A DNA stretch of 64,000 nt from Massilia putida (GTDB lineage: Bacteria; Pseudomonadota; Gammaproteobacteria; Burkholderiales; Burkholderiaceae_D): the NCBI RefSeq assembly GCF_001941825.1, contig NZ_CP019038.1:3100001-3164000 (forward strand), written 5' to 3'. Positions 29,220 through 38,399 of the stretch are shown here, piece by piece. The first letter of the stretch is position 1; each line of letters begins with the position of its first letter. A program made the translations under genes and the position numbers. A model generated the notes under the pieces. The model was not told the origin of the DNA and searched no databases. It saw nothing but the letters and a program-made list of their open reading frames with translations.

Positions 29220-31601
29220 TCAAGCGGCGACGCGGAAGCGCGACACCGAATTCTTCAGTTCCTGCGCGAGCTCCGCCAGCTGCCGGATCGACTGCGCCGT
29301 CTGCTGCGTGCCGCCCTGTGCCTGTTCGGTGATCGCGAGGATGTGCTGCATATTATGCGCCACACCGTTCGCGGACGTCGCCTGCAGGCCTGCCGCGACC
29401 GCCATCCCCTGGATCAGTTCAGCGAGACGGTTCGACACGCGCGAGATGTCGGCCAGTGCCGCGCCGGCCGCGTCGGTCACGCGCGCGCCCTCGACGACGC
29501 CCTGCGTCGACTTTTCCATCGCCGCCACCGCGTCGTGCGTGTCGGTCTGGATGGTGCGCACCAGCGCGCCGATCTGCTTGGCTGCTTCGGCCGACCGTTC
29601 CGCCAGCCGCTGCACTTCTTCCGCCACGACGGAGAAGCCGCGCCCCGCCTCGCCGGCCGATGCGGCCTGGATCGCGGCGTTCAGCGCCAGCACGTTGGTC
29701 TGTTCCGTGATGTCGGAAATAAGCTCGGTGATCTCGCCGATCTCCTGCGACGACTCGCCCAGGCGCTTGATGCGCTTGGACGTTTCCTGGATCTGCTCGC
29801 GGATCTCGCCCATGCCGCGGATGGCGTTCTGCACGGCGGTCGCGCCCTGCTCCGCCGCCGCCACCGACTGGCGCGCCACCTCGGCCGATTCCTTCGCGGA
29901 GCTGGACACGTCCGTGATCTCGCCCGCCATCCGGAGCATCGTGGCCGACGTATCCTGGATCTCGCGCGCCTGCTGGCCCGCCGCGACGAGCAGGCTGCTC
30001 GACACCTGCTGCGCGTCGTTCGACGCCTGCGTCACTTTTTCCGCCGTGGCGATCACGCGCACGACGAGGCCGCGCAATTCTTCCACCGTGTAGTTCACGG
30101 AGTCGGCGATGGCACCGGTGATGTCTTCGGACACGGTGGCGTACACGGTCAGGTCGCCGTCCGCCACTTCCTGCAATTCGTTCATCAGGCGCAGGATCGC
30201 GGCCTGGTTCTGGTCGTTGGTCGCCTTGGCTTCCTCTTCCTTGGCCTGGGCCAGCAGGCGCATCGCATCCGCCTCCTGGCGGCGCGCGTCGGCGCCGCGG
30301 GTGCGGTTGCGCGAATCCTGCAGCATCACGCGCGAAATGCTGCCCGCGGTGACGAGCGTGAAGATCGACGCCGCGATGAGCAGCCAGAACCAGCCGTCCG
30401 TGCTGCCTTCGCCGGCGCGGTACGACGCCTGCAGGTCCGTCAGCTGGCGGCGCAGCGCCTCGTTGTCGCCGAAGATGGTCTGCTCGGCGGCCTTGGCGGC
30501 CGTCATGTCGGACAGTTTATCCAGGAAGGTCGAGATCAGTTTCTGGCAGATGTCGAATTTCGACCGCACCTCCTCGAGCTTGGCGCGCAGGTCGGCGTCG
30601 CGCAGCGGGGCCAGGCCCAGCGTCGCGCTGCCGTTCAGCAGGCCGTCGACGATGGCGCGGAACGTGGTTGTGTCGCGCCCCATCTGGAAGGCGGTCTCGG
30701 GGCGGATGCCGCCCGAGGTGAGGAATTCGCCGGCGCTGCGCGACAGGCGCTGCGTCAGCATCATCATGCGGCCCAGTGCCGCCAGTTCGCGCGCGCCGCC
30801 ACCGTGCGCCGTGCGCTCGGTGAGGATCTCTTCGGTCAGCGCCAGCATTTCGGGCGCCAGGACGTCGAGCCGCTTGAGGTTCTTGTCGAAAGCGACGAGC
30901 TCCGGCTTCATCTTGAGGATGCTGGCGGAGGCCGAGTCCGACACGTTCCACTTCTTGCGCACCGTGGCCAGCTGCGAAGCCAGGTCGCCGCTCGACGCCG
31001 GGATCGCATTGCCGTTGAAATCGCCGCCCTTGGCCAGCAGGTCGAGGTCGCGCGACAGGGCCATGCGGCTGTCCTGCAGCTGCGTAAAGGCGTCCGGCAC
31101 GCCCTGCATCGCGTTCGGCGCGGCCTTGCCCACGCGCTGCGAGTGCATCAGCGCTTCGCTCGCGATCTGGGTCTGGGCGCTGGCGATCGCGCCGCTGCCG
31201 GCATTGCGCCACAGCGCCAGCAAGGTCAGGAGGATGCCGACGACGAAGGCCACGAGCAGAATGCGCAGCTGGCGCGGCAGCGATAAATGGCCGATCAGCG
31301 GCAGGCGCAGTTCGTCGTCGCCCCCGCCGGCCGCGGCGTTCGCCGCAGCGGCGGCGGTGCGCTGCTTGCGTCGCGCGAGCTGGCCCAGGCGCAGCGCGGC
31401 GTCATCCGCGGAACCCGTCGCCGCCGTGCCGCTGACGGGGCCGACCGGGACCGACGGCGGCACCGCCGCCGGCAGCGTGCCGACGCCGAACTGCGTGTCC
31501 GGCGACGCCAGCACGGTGCCGGTTTCGCCGTCGCGCGCCGGCGCGTCGCCGCCCCCGTTCTTGGGGAAGAAATTCATCGACAGTTTGGATGCGAATCCCA
31601 T
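29220..31601 (-). CDS. pilJ: Methyl-accepting chemotaxis protein PilJ
   Basis: A 793-residue inner-membrane chemoreceptor of the Pil-Chp system. A long cytoplasmic, low-complexity N-terminus (about 110 residues) precedes TM1 (near 114-135), a periplasmic PilJ-type domain, TM2 (near 402-424), a HAMP-like region and the signalling hairpin. The hairpin tip shows [18 protein letters not shown] and [22 protein letters not shown] lies upstream of ATG 31601. The N-terminal extension is longer than I would expect for PilJ. It is separated from pilI by a 116-bp gap containing a family 2 repeat. Confidence 0.92.
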   Translation of the reverse strand: MGFASKLSMNFFPKNGGGDAPARDGETGTVLASPDTQFGVGTLPAAVPPSVPVGPVSGTAATGSADDAALRLGQLARRKQRTAAAAANAAAGGGDDELRLPLIGHLSLPRQLRILLVAFVVGILLTLLALWRNAGSGAIASAQTQIASEALMHSQRVGKAAPNAMQGVPDAFTQLQDSRMALSRDLDLLAKGGDFNGNAIPASSGDLASQLATVRKKWNVSDSASASILKMKPELVAFDKNLKRLDVLAPEMLALTEEILTERTAHGGGARELAALGRMMMLTQRLSRSAGEFLTSGGIRPETAFQMGRDTTTFRAIVDGLLNGSATLGLAPLRDADLRAKLEEVRSKFDICQKLISTFLDKLSDMTAAKAAEQTIFGDNEALRRQLTDLQASYRAGEGSTDGWFWLLIAASIFTLVTAGSISRVMLQDSRNRTRGADARRQEADAMRLLAQAKEEEAKATNDQNQAAILRLMNELQEVADGDLTVYATVSEDITGAIADSVNYTVEELRGLVVRVIATAEKVTQASNDAQQVSSSLLVAAGQQAREIQDTSATMLRMAGEITDVSSSAKESAEVARQSVAAAEQGATAVQNAIRGMGEIREQIQETSKRIKRLGESSQEIGEITELISDITEQTNVLALNAAIQAASAGEAGRGFSVVAEEVQRLAERSAEAAKQIGALVRTIQTDTHDAVAAMEKSTQGVVEGARVTDAAGAALADISRVSNRLAELIQGMAVAAGLQATSANGVAHNMQHILAITEQAQGGTQQTAQSIRQLAELAQELKNSVSRFRVAA

Positions 31602-31638
31602 TCCAGCTCCAATGCAAAAAATACTTAGTGCCTATCCC

Positions 31639-31710
31639 GGCAGGGCACCCTGTGCCCACCAAACGTCCGATCATGCGAACGTCAAGGGTGGGCACGGGTG
31701 CCCGCCCTAC
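31639..31710. repeat. Inverted-repeat element, family 2, diverged copy inside the pil cluster
   Basis: Read on the minus strand it starts GTAGGGCGGGCACCCGTGC, has a GACGTTCGCATGATC core and ends GTGGGCACAGGGTGCCCTG, matching the 21123-21201 element along its length with substitutions. It occupies most of the pilI-pilJ gap and could fold into a hairpin that lowers downstream pilJ-chpA expression. Confidence 0.65.
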
Positions 31711-31717
31711 GGCGTTC

Positions 31718-32245
31718 CTAGCGTGCGACCTGCAAAAACCGTTCCTCGCGCGCGAGGGCGGCCAGCGACAGCGGCGTCCATTCGCCCCCTTCGGCGTCGC
31801 GCAGGCGGCCGCCCTGCGATTCCATGTCGGCCGCGTGGCGCAGGCCGACGACGCGCCCGACCAGCAGCGCGCACGGAAAAGCCAGGCTTGGTGCGAACGT
31901 CACGAGGCGCGCGCCCGCGGCCGGCACGGCGGCCGGCGCGGCCTCGGGATCGAGGTAGCGCGCCAGGTCGACGACGCCCACCAGGCTGCCGCGGACGTTC
32001 GCGAGGCCGAGGTACCACGGCTGCGTGAGCGGCACGGCGGCCAGCGGCGGCAGCGGCACGATTTCTCCGGCTTCGACGAGGTCCAGCAGATAGCGCACGC
32101 CGCCGATCTCCACGCCCAACTGGTGCGCGCGCGCGCCGCTGCTCGTGCGCGCGGCCTGCATGCGCTCGAGCAGCTGTTCCTGGTACTTGCGCAGGCGGGC
32201 GCGCCGCGCCGCGCCTTTCTGTCCGCCGGCGTCGCTGGCGCCCAT
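31718..32245 (-). CDS. pilI: CheW-like adaptor PilI
   Basis: A 175-residue CheW-domain protein that couples PilJ to the ChpA kinase. The domain spans about residues 40-165 (LGVEIGGVRYLLDLVEAGEIVP, WYLGLANVRGSLVGVVDL). It starts 1 bp after the pilH stop and is followed by pilJ. The basic N-terminus (KGAARRARLRKYQEQLLERM) is common in PilI. Confidence 0.9.
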   Translation of the reverse strand: MGASDAGGQKGAARRARLRKYQEQLLERMQAARTSSGARAHQLGVEIGGVRYLLDLVEAGEIVPLPPLAAVPLTQPWYLGLANVRGSLVGVVDLARYLDPEAAPAAVPAAGARLVTFAPSLAFPCALLVGRVVGLRHAADMESQGGRLRDAEGGEWTPLSLAALAREERFLQVAR

Positions 32246-32246
32246 G

Positions 32247-32615
32247 TCAGGCGCCGAGCGTGGCGATCGTGGCCAGCAGCTTGGCCGCGTCGACCGGCTT
32301 GACGAAATAATCCTTCGCGCCCTGGCGCATGCCCCAGATGCGGTCGGTTTCCTGGTTCTTGCTGCTGCAGATGATGACGGGGACGGACGCCAGTTCCGGA
32401 TCGCGCGCGATCGAGCGCGTCACCTGGAAGCCGTTCGCGCCGGGCATCACCACGTCCATCAGGATCAGTTCCGGACGGTCGGCGCGGATCTTGGCCAGCG
32501 CCTCCTCGCCGTTGTCGGCGGTGGTCACGGTGAAGCCGTTGCGCACGAGGATGTCGGTCAGGTAGTAACGTTCCGTCGGGGAGTCGTCGACGATCAGGAT
32601 TTTTTGTATGGCCAC
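32247..32615 (-). CDS. pilH: Response regulator PilH
   Basis: A 122-residue single-domain receiver (KILIVDDSPTERYY, phosphoacceptor in LILMDVVMPGANGFQ, conserved Lys in DYFVKPVD). The start is GTG 32615, with GGAG seven bases upstream, giving the compact size typical of PilH; an upstream ATG at 32666 would add a 17-residue tail unlike the family. It lies between pilG and pilI. Confidence 0.9.
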   Translation of the reverse strand: MAIQKILIVDDSPTERYYLTDILVRNGFTVTTADNGEEALAKIRADRPELILMDVVMPGANGFQVTRSIARDPELASVPVIICSSKNQETDRIWGMRQGAKDYFVKPVDAAKLLATIATLGA

Positions 32616-32637
32616 GGTGGGCTCCGCATCGTTGGGG

Positions 32638-33036
32638 TCAGGCAGCATCGGCGGTGCCCTGCGCATGGTCGCGCACGGCCGCCAGCAGGCTGTCTTTGGA
32701 AAAAGGCTTGGTCAGGTAGGCGCTCGAGCCCACCATCGCGCCGCGCGCACGGTCGAACAGGCCGTCCTTGGACGACAGCATGATGACCGGCGTGGCATGG
32801 AATTTCGCGCTCTTCTTGATCAGGGCGCAGGTCTGGTAGCCGTCGAGGCGCGGCATCAGGATGTCGCAGAACACCAGCGCCGGCTGGTGGTCGTTGATCT
32901 TGGCCAGCGCGTCGAAGCCGTCCTCCGCCAGCACCACCCGGTAGCCGGCCTGTGTCAGGAAAATCTCGGCGGACCGACGGATCGTGCTGCTGTCGTCGAT
33001 CACCATGATCGTCAAGCCTGTCGGTTGCGTCGTCAT
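32638..33036 (-). CDS. pilG: Response regulator PilG
   Basis: A 132-residue receiver-only protein and first gene of the pilG-H-I-J-chpA run. Motifs are IMVIDDSSTIRR, LVFCDILMPRLDGYQ and the Lys in YLTKPFSKDS. In Pseudomonas, PilG and PilH balance pilus extension and retraction. The pilK and chpB methylation genes do not follow chpA here. Confidence 0.92.
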   Translation of the reverse strand: MTTQPTGLTIMVIDDSSTIRRSAEIFLTQAGYRVVLAEDGFDALAKINDHQPALVFCDILMPRLDGYQTCALIKKSAKFHATPVIMLSSKDGLFDRARGAMVGSSAYLTKPFSKDSLLAAVRDHAQGTADAA

Positions 33037-33199
33037 ATTCGTTTCACTTCAGCATGATCCAGCAAGATAGCATAGGGTCTGGGCCTTGTGCATGAAGTGT
33101 TGCGATACGTCAACTCACGGATCTGTGCTTTATTGAAGGGATGGCATGAAACATTGGCGGGACGCTATCGCCCGTTGATGGAATGGCAAATGAAACGGC

Positions 33200-33385
33200 T
33201 TATATGGCGGTCATTTCAAAGTCGTCCTTGCGCGCGCCGCATTCCGGACACGTCCAGTTCATGGGCACGTCGGCCCAGCGGGTGCCCGGTGCAATGCCGT
33301 CGTCCGGGGCGCCGGCGGCTTCGTCGTAGACCCAGCCGCAAATCAGGCACATCCAGGTCTGATACACCTGTGTTTCAGTACTCAC
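33200..33385 (-). CDS. rubA: Rubredoxin
   Basis: A 61-residue one-iron electron carrier. Two metal-binding knuckles, CLICGW and CPECGA, hold the four cysteines, and the spacing and YDEAAG/PGTRW context are classical. The start is GTG 33385 with AGAGGA eight bases upstream. It is divergent from thiD and downstream of pilG on the same strand, with a gap of about 160 bp. Confidence 0.95.
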   Translation of the reverse strand: MSTETQVYQTWMCLICGWVYDEAAGAPDDGIAPGTRWADVPMNWTCPECGARKDDFEMTAI

Positions 33386-33411
33386 GTTCGATTCCTCTTT
33401 TCAGTTCAGTG

Positions 33412-33440
33412 TTAGCCTAACGGTCCCCATCAGATAAAAT
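33412..33440 (+). promoter_or_regulatory. Likely promoter of thiD
   Basis: TTAGCC (33412-33417), a 17-bp spacer and TAAAAT (33435-33440), ending 29 bp before the GTG start of thiD, between two divergent genes. There is too little leader for a TPP riboswitch. Confidence 0.45.
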
Positions 33441-33469
33441 GGGGGGAGAGATATCTTAATCTACCCGCT

Positions 33470-34291
33470 GTGCAAAACCAACAGTCTCCACTCATCCTCA
33501 CGTTCGGCCCCGCCGATCCGGTCGGGGCGCTGGGCATCCAGTGCGACGTGACCGTCTTCGCCATGCATGGCTGCCACGCCCTGTCGGTCGTGACCGGCCT
33601 GCTCGTGGCCGATTCCGCGCGCGTGGACGACATCCAGCCCACCGACCATTCCTTCGTCGTGGAACAGGCGCGCATGCTCCTCGAGGACATGCCGGTGGCC
33701 GCCATCAAGATCGGGACGATGGCCAGCCTGGAACAGATCGCCGCGATCGCGGAAATCGTGTCCGACTACGCCGAGGTGCCTCTCGTGCTCGATCCGTTCA
33801 CGTCGTCGCTGCCCGATTGCGGCACGCGCGACGACGACATGATGACGCTCATTCATCAATTGCTCGTGCCGCAGGCCAGCATGTTCGTGCTGTCACAACA
33901 GGAACTGGCGCGCTTCGCCGACTGCTGGCGCGACCCGGCCAGCACCGCCACCGTCGCCGAGGATGCGGCGGATCTGACGGGCATCGGCTGCGGCCACGTG
34001 CTCGTGACGGGCGTCGGCGGCGGCGACGGCACCCGCTGCAACGAGTTGTACGATCCGGACGGCCTGGCCACCGGCCTGCCCTGGTCGCAACACCTGCCCG
34101 GCCCGTTCGTCGGCGCCGGCAACACGATGTCGGCCGCGCTGGCGGCACGCATGGCCCGCGGCGCCTCCGCCCAGGATGCCCTGGCCGGCGCCCAGGACTA
34201 CGTCAACGGCGCCCTCGCCAACGCCTGCCGCTTCGGCATGGGCCGGCTCATTCCCAACAAGATCTTCCGCGCACCGAGCGCGGCCTGCTAA
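33470..34291 (+). CDS. thiD: Hydroxymethylpyrimidine/phosphomethylpyrimidine kinase-like protein
   Basis: A 273-residue ribokinase-fold kinase of the ThiD group (thiamin pyrimidine phosphorylation). The C-terminal catalytic region reads LPGPFVGAGNTMSAALA. The substrate loop, usually DPSGGAGIQAD, is here ADPVGALGIQCD, so the substrate may be somewhat different. The start is GTG 33470. It lies 54 bp before hemL, a pairing I have seen associated with this family in betaproteobacteria. Confidence 0.8.
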   Translation: MQNQQSPLILTFGPADPVGALGIQCDVTVFAMHGCHALSVVTGLLVADSARVDDIQPTDHSFVVEQARMLLEDMPVAAIKIGTMASLEQIAAIAEIVSDYAEVPLVLDPFTSSLPDCGTRDDDMMTLIHQLLVPQASMFVLSQQELARFADCWRDPASTATVAEDAADLTGIGCGHVLVTGVGGGDGTRCNELYDPDGLATGLPWSQHLPGPFVGAGNTMSAALAARMARGASAQDALAGAQDYVNGALANACRFGMGRLIPNKIFRAPSAAC

Positions 34292-34345
34292 CCCAGACGG
34301 CGCCGGCCCTTCGCGGGCATGGCGCCGGATTCACCCAAGAAGACC

Positions 34346-35644
34346 ATGACCGCTACGTCCGCCACTTCCCAGAACGACATCCTGTTCGCCCGCGCCCAGC
34401 AGACCACGCCGGGCGGCGTGAACTCGCCCGTGCGCGCCTTCCGCTCCGTCGGCGGCACGCCGCGCTTCATCACCCGCGCCGAAGGACCGTATTTCTGGGA
34501 CGCCGACGGCAAGCGCTACATCGACTACATCGGTTCCTGGGGGCCGGCCATCGTCGGCCACACCCACCCGCAAGTCGTGAAGGCCGTGCAGGATGCGGCC
34601 GCGCGCGGCCTGTCGTTCGGCGCGCCGACCGAGGGCGAGATCGAGATCGCCGAGGAAATCTGCCGCCTCGTGCCGTCGATCGAGCAGGTGCGCCTGGTCT
34701 CGTCCGGCACGGAAGCGACGATGAGCGCGCTGCGCCTCGCGCGCGGGGCCACGGGCCGCGACAAGATCGTCAAGTTCGAAGGCTGCTACCACGGCCACGC
34801 CGATTCGCTGCTCGTGAAGGCCGGTTCGGGCCTGCTCACGTTCGGCAACCCGACGTCGGCCGGCGTGCCGGAAGACTTCGTCAAGCACACGCTCGTCCTC
34901 GACTACAACAACATCCCGCAGCTGGAAGACGCGTTCGAGTCGATGGGCGACACGATCGCCTGCGTGATCGTGGAAGCCGTGGCCGGCAACATGAACCTGA
35001 TCCGCGCGACGCCGGAATTCCTGCAACGCATGCGCGAACTGTGCACCGAACATGGCGCCGTGCTGATCTTCGACGAGGTGATGTCCGGCTTCCGCGTCGG
35101 CATTGGCGGCGCGCAGGCGCTGTACGGCATCACGCCCGACCTGACGGCGCTCGGTAAAGTCATCGGCGGCGGCATGCCGGTGGCCGCGTTCGGCGGCCGC
35201 GCCGACCTGATGCAGAAGATGGCCCCGATCGGCCCCGTCTACCAGGCCGGCACGCTGTCCGGCAACCCGGTCGCCGTCGCCGCCGGCATGACGACCCTGA
35301 AACTGATCCAGCAGCCGGGCTTCTACGAGCACCTGACGGCACAGACGAAGAAACTGGTCGACGGCCTCGCCGCCGCCGCGAAGGAAGCGGGCATCGCGTT
35401 CTGCGCCGATGCCGTCGGCGGCATGTTCGGCATGTATTTCGCGGACACGATCCCGTCCACCTACGGCCAGATGATGGCCGGCGACAAGGAGCGCTTCAAC
35501 CGCTTCTTCCACGGCATGCTGGACGAAGGCGTGTACTTCGCCCCGGCCATGTTCGAAGCGGGCTTCGTGTCGGCCGCGCACGACGACGGCGTGATCGACG
35601 AGACGGTCGCCGCTGCCCGCCGCGTGTTCGCGCGCCTGGCTTAA
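34346..35644 (+). CDS. hemL: Glutamate-1-semialdehyde 2,1-aminomutase
   Basis: A 432-residue PLP enzyme that makes 5-aminolevulinate for heme synthesis. It shows the N-terminal [16 protein letters not shown], the [15 protein letters not shown] block, [11 protein letters not shown], and the PLP lysine K271 in [20 protein letters not shown] 34346 ([11 protein letters not shown]) is preferred; an in-frame ATG at 34319 would add nine residues. Downstream, an imperfect hairpin (35674-35700) may help end the transcript. Confidence 0.96.
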   Translation: MTATSATSQNDILFARAQQTTPGGVNSPVRAFRSVGGTPRFITRAEGPYFWDADGKRYIDYIGSWGPAIVGHTHPQVVKAVQDAAARGLSFGAPTEGEIEIAEEICRLVPSIEQVRLVSSGTEATMSALRLARGATGRDKIVKFEGCYHGHADSLLVKAGSGLLTFGNPTSAGVPEDFVKHTLVLDYNNIPQLEDAFESMGDTIACVIVEAVAGNMNLIRATPEFLQRMRELCTEHGAVLIFDEVMSGFRVGIGGAQALYGITPDLTALGKVIGGGMPVAAFGGRADLMQKMAPIGPVYQAGTLSGNPVAVAAGMTTLKLIQQPGFYEHLTAQTKKLVDGLAAAAKEAGIAFCADAVGGMFGMYFADTIPSTYGQMMAGDKERFNRFFHGMLDEGVYFAPAMFEAGFVSAAHDDGVIDETVAAARRVFARLA

Positions 35645-35701
35645 ACCGGGCTTATTTCTCTCTTTTGTTACCAGGGGAACACGTTCGAATCGTGCTCCCC
35701 A

Positions 35702-35710
35702 TGCTACACT
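35702..35710 (+). promoter_or_regulatory. Possible extended -10 promoter before the NRAMP-like gene
   Basis: TGCTACACT is an extended -10 (TGN plus TACACT at 35705-35710), about 95 bp before the ATG and just after the hemL 3' hairpin. No good -35 is seen. Confidence 0.3.
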
Positions 35711-35805
35711 GCGCGCCAATCATGGACCTTCCCTCTACTAATCCGATCGCCCCGGCGCGCTGATCTTTCCGGCTGCGCGCCTGTGTTCATTCGCGCGAGC
35801 CTCAC

Positions 35806-37083
35806 ATGCCGTTCAAGCTTTTCCGCCGCCTCACCGACAACGCCACCCTGAAATCGCTCGGCCCCGGCCTCATCACCGGCGCGGCCGACGACGATCCGTC
35901 CGGCATCGCGACGTATTCTCAGGCCGGCGCGCAATTCGGCTTCAACACGTTGTGGACGCTCGTGCTGACGTACCCGTTCATGGTCGGCATCCAGCTCGTG
36001 TCGGCGCGCATCGGCCGCGTGACGGGGCGCGGGCTGGCGGCCAACATCCGCCGCGCGTACTCGCCCTGGCTGCTGTACGTCATCGTCGCGCTCCTGCTGA
36101 TCGCGAACGTGATCAACATCGCGGCCGACATCGCCGCCATGGGCGAAGCGCTGCACCTCGTGACGGGCGTCGGTTCCAGCCATCTCTACGCGCTCGGTTT
36201 CGGCGTGCTGTGCCTCGTGCTGCAGGTGTTCCTGCCGTACGCCACCTACGTGCGCTACCTGAAATGGCTGACGCTGGGTCTCCTGGCCTATGTCGCGACG
36301 GCGTTCGCCGTGCACATGCCGTGGACGGAAGTGTTCGCGCGCACCGTCTGGCCCCACTTCACGTTCACGAAGGATTCCGTCGCCCTCATCGTCGCCGTGT
36401 TCGGCACGACGATCAGCCCGTACCTGTTCTTCTGGCAGGCGTCGCAGGAAGTCGAGGAAATCCGCAACGACCGGCACACGCGCGCCCTGCGCACCCGCCC
36501 GCGCGACGCCGCCGCCCAGCTCAAGCGCATCAAGTCCGACACCCTGATCGGCATGGGCTTTTCCAACCTCGTCGCCTTCTTCATCATGCTGACGACGGCC
36601 GTCACGCTCGGCGCGCACGGCATCACGGACATCCAGTCTTCAAGCCAGGCGGCCGAGGCGCTGCGGCCGGTCGCGGGCGAATTCGCGTTCCTCGCGTTCG
36701 CGCTGGGCATCATCGGCACGGGCATGCTGGCCGTGCCCGTGCTGGCCGGGTCGGCCGCGTACGCCGTCACCGAGAGCTTCCGCTGGCGCAACGGCATGGA
36801 CTTGAAAGTCGTGGAGGCGCGCGAGTTCTACGGCATCATCGCCCTCGCGACCCTGGGCGGCGTGCTGCTCGACTTCGCCCCGGTCGACCCGATCGCGGCA
36901 CTGGTGCTGTCCGCGCAGATCAACGGCGTGATCGCCGTGCCCATCATGGCCGTCATGATGCTGCTCGCGCATAACCGCAAGATCATGGGCGGCTACACCC
37001 TGTCGACGCGCCACACCGTCATCGGCTGGGCCGGCGTGGCGATCATGCTGGTGGCGGTGGTGGCGATGTTCGCGACGCTGTGA
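35806..37083 (+). CDS. NRAMP-family divalent metal transporter-like protein (non-canonical metal site)
   Basis: A 425-residue inner-membrane protein with about 11 hydrophobic segments and the NRAMP/LeuT-like layout. The metal-binding TM1 motif, DPGN in MntH, is D30-P-S-G here (ADDDPSGIATY). The TM6 block that normally holds A-M-P-H reads FGTTISPYLFF. A charged loop (EVEEIRNDRHTRALRTRPRD) follows TM6. These changes suggest a substrate other than Mn/Fe, perhaps Mg as in NRAMP-related Mg transporters, but that is inference. Confidence 0.82.
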   Translation: MPFKLFRRLTDNATLKSLGPGLITGAADDDPSGIATYSQAGAQFGFNTLWTLVLTYPFMVGIQLVSARIGRVTGRGLAANIRRAYSPWLLYVIVALLLIANVINIAADIAAMGEALHLVTGVGSSHLYALGFGVLCLVLQVFLPYATYVRYLKWLTLGLLAYVATAFAVHMPWTEVFARTVWPHFTFTKDSVALIVAVFGTTISPYLFFWQASQEVEEIRNDRHTRALRTRPRDAAAQLKRIKSDTLIGMGFSNLVAFFIMLTTAVTLGAHGITDIQSSSQAAEALRPVAGEFAFLAFALGIIGTGMLAVPVLAGSAAYAVTESFRWRNGMDLKVVEAREFYGIIALATLGGVLLDFAPVDPIAALVLSAQINGVIAVPIMAVMMLLAHNRKIMGGYTLSTRHTVIGWAGVAIMLVAVVAMFATL

Positions 37084-37166
37084 TCCCCCACGCGTGGGGC
37101 TGCACCGGCGCGGCCCCGCAGCATACGATGCGCTCCTCAATGCACACACCGTTCAGGAGCCGCATC

Positions 37167-37580
37167 ATGCAAACCACGACCGCCACTTCCCTCCAGCAAC
37201 CGCAGTTCTCGCGCGCCGGCATCATCTGGCTCAAGCTGGCCGTGCTCTACCTCATCCTCGGCATCTCGCTCGGCATCGCGATGGGCGCCAGCCAGAACTT
37301 CACGCTGCGCCCCGTGCACGCGCACATCAACCTGCTGGGCTGGACGACGATGGCGCTGGCCGGCCTCATCTACAGCGTATTTCCCAAGGCGGGCGAAAGC
37401 GTCCTGGCGCGCCTGCACTTCTGGCTGCTGAACCTGGCCCTGCCCGTGATGATGGGCGCGCTCTCCATGCTGCTGCTGGGCCATGTCGCCATCGCGCCCG
37501 TCCTCGCGATTTCGGAAATCATCGGCGCGCTGGCCATCCTGGCGTTCGCGGCGAATCTGTTCCTGAATCTGAAGCAGTAA
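37167..37580 (+). CDS. Small membrane protein resembling a heme-copper oxidase subunit I fragment
   Basis: A 137-residue protein with four predicted hydrophobic segments. The loop PVHAHINLLGWTTMALAGLI resembles the histidine-containing helix of cbb3/NorB-type subunit I, and short proteins of this type are annotated as cytochrome-c oxidase-like in betaproteobacteria. ATG 37167 has AGGAG seven bases upstream. No other oxidase genes are adjacent, so the function is open. Confidence 0.7.
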   Translation: MQTTTATSLQQPQFSRAGIIWLKLAVLYLILGISLGIAMGASQNFTLRPVHAHINLLGWTTMALAGLIYSVFPKAGESVLARLHFWLLNLALPVMMGALSMLLLGHVAIAPVLAISEIIGALAILAFAANLFLNLKQ

Positions 37581-37636
37581 GCGCGGCCTCTCCGGTTATA
37601 CTTGCCTGAATAATAAAACCGGAAGAGGCACACCGC

Positions 37637-38245
37637 ATGGCTGTTCGTCCCGTTCGATTTTCCTGCGCCGCGCTGGCCGCGGCGGGTCTGTTCGCCGTCG
37701 CGTTGCCCACGACCGGGGCGCCGGACCGCGCCGCCACGACCAACCCAGGAGCCAGCATGGAAAAGAAAACCGTCCCGCTCGACACCATCCAGCGCCAGGA
37801 GCAGGCACTGCAATTTGCCGCCTTCGACAACGACGCGGCGCTCGCGATCGGCAACAAGATCGTCGAGATGGCCAAGGCCGACAAGGTCGCCGTCACGGTC
37901 GACGTCACCGTCAACCGCAATCCGCTGTTCTTCCATGCGATGGCGGGCACGAGCCCGAACAACGTCGACTGGATCCGCCGCAAGAGCAACCTCGTGAACC
38001 GCACGGGCCACGCGTCGTTCTTCATGCACACGCAGGCCGTCGAACGCGGCCAGGACTTCGACAACCTGCCGACCTTCGACAGCAAGGATTACGCGGCCCA
38101 CGGCGGCTCGTTCCCCATCGTCGTCAAGGGCACGGGGCAGATCGGCACCATCACCGTCTCAGGCCTCGCGGGCGTGGACGACCACGCGATGGTCGTGCGC
38201 GCGTTGAAGTGGTATCTGAAGGCGGACGACGTCCCGCTGCTTTAA
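37637..38245 (+). CDS. Heme-degrading/UPF0303 (DUF336, HbpS-GlcG-like) protein
   Basis: The domain spans about residues 48-195 (DTIQRQEQALQFAAFDNDAA, FFHAMAGTSPNNVDWI, ITVSGLAGVDDHAMVV). Two starts are plausible. ATG 37637, preceded by GGAAGAGG, gives 202 residues with an N-terminal signal-like stretch (ALAAAGLFAVAL). ATG 37757, preceded by a well-placed AGGAG, gives 162 residues matching the cytosolic family. A TATACT at 37597-37602 could be the -10 for the long form. The family binds small ligands or heme, but the role here is unknown. Confidence 0.8.
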   Translation: MAVRPVRFSCAALAAAGLFAVALPTTGAPDRAATTNPGASMEKKTVPLDTIQRQEQALQFAAFDNDAALAIGNKIVEMAKADKVAVTVDVTVNRNPLFFHAMAGTSPNNVDWIRRKSNLVNRTGHASFFMHTQAVERGQDFDNLPTFDSKDYAAHGGSFPIVVKGTGQIGTITVSGLAGVDDHAMVVRALKWYLKADDVPLL

Positions 38246-38399
38246 TCCCCACGGCACTTCGAAAAACCGTCGCGGGCGGCAGCAATGGCGTTCGAGAAGC
38301 GCAGCTGCGCGCGTGGTACGGCCGGTCCGCCGTCGCGGCGCATCGCAGCCTGCGCGGCCCGGTCCGCAGTGCAACCCGCAGCAGGCTTGGCGACGAGCC

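Noticed and set aside
25657..30093. A 1478-residue plus-strand open frame
   Set aside because: It is antisense to chpA and pilJ, rich in Arg/Gln/His as expected from the complement of GC-rich coding DNA, and resembles no protein family.
33386..33469. TPP riboswitch before thiD
   Set aside because: The leader is only about 25-80 bases and shows no THI-box sequence.
37086..37099. Palindrome CCCCACGCGTGGGG as an operator
   Set aside because: It is a short GC-rich palindrome right after a stop codon with no second copy or promoter nearby; it could be chance or a weak terminator stem.
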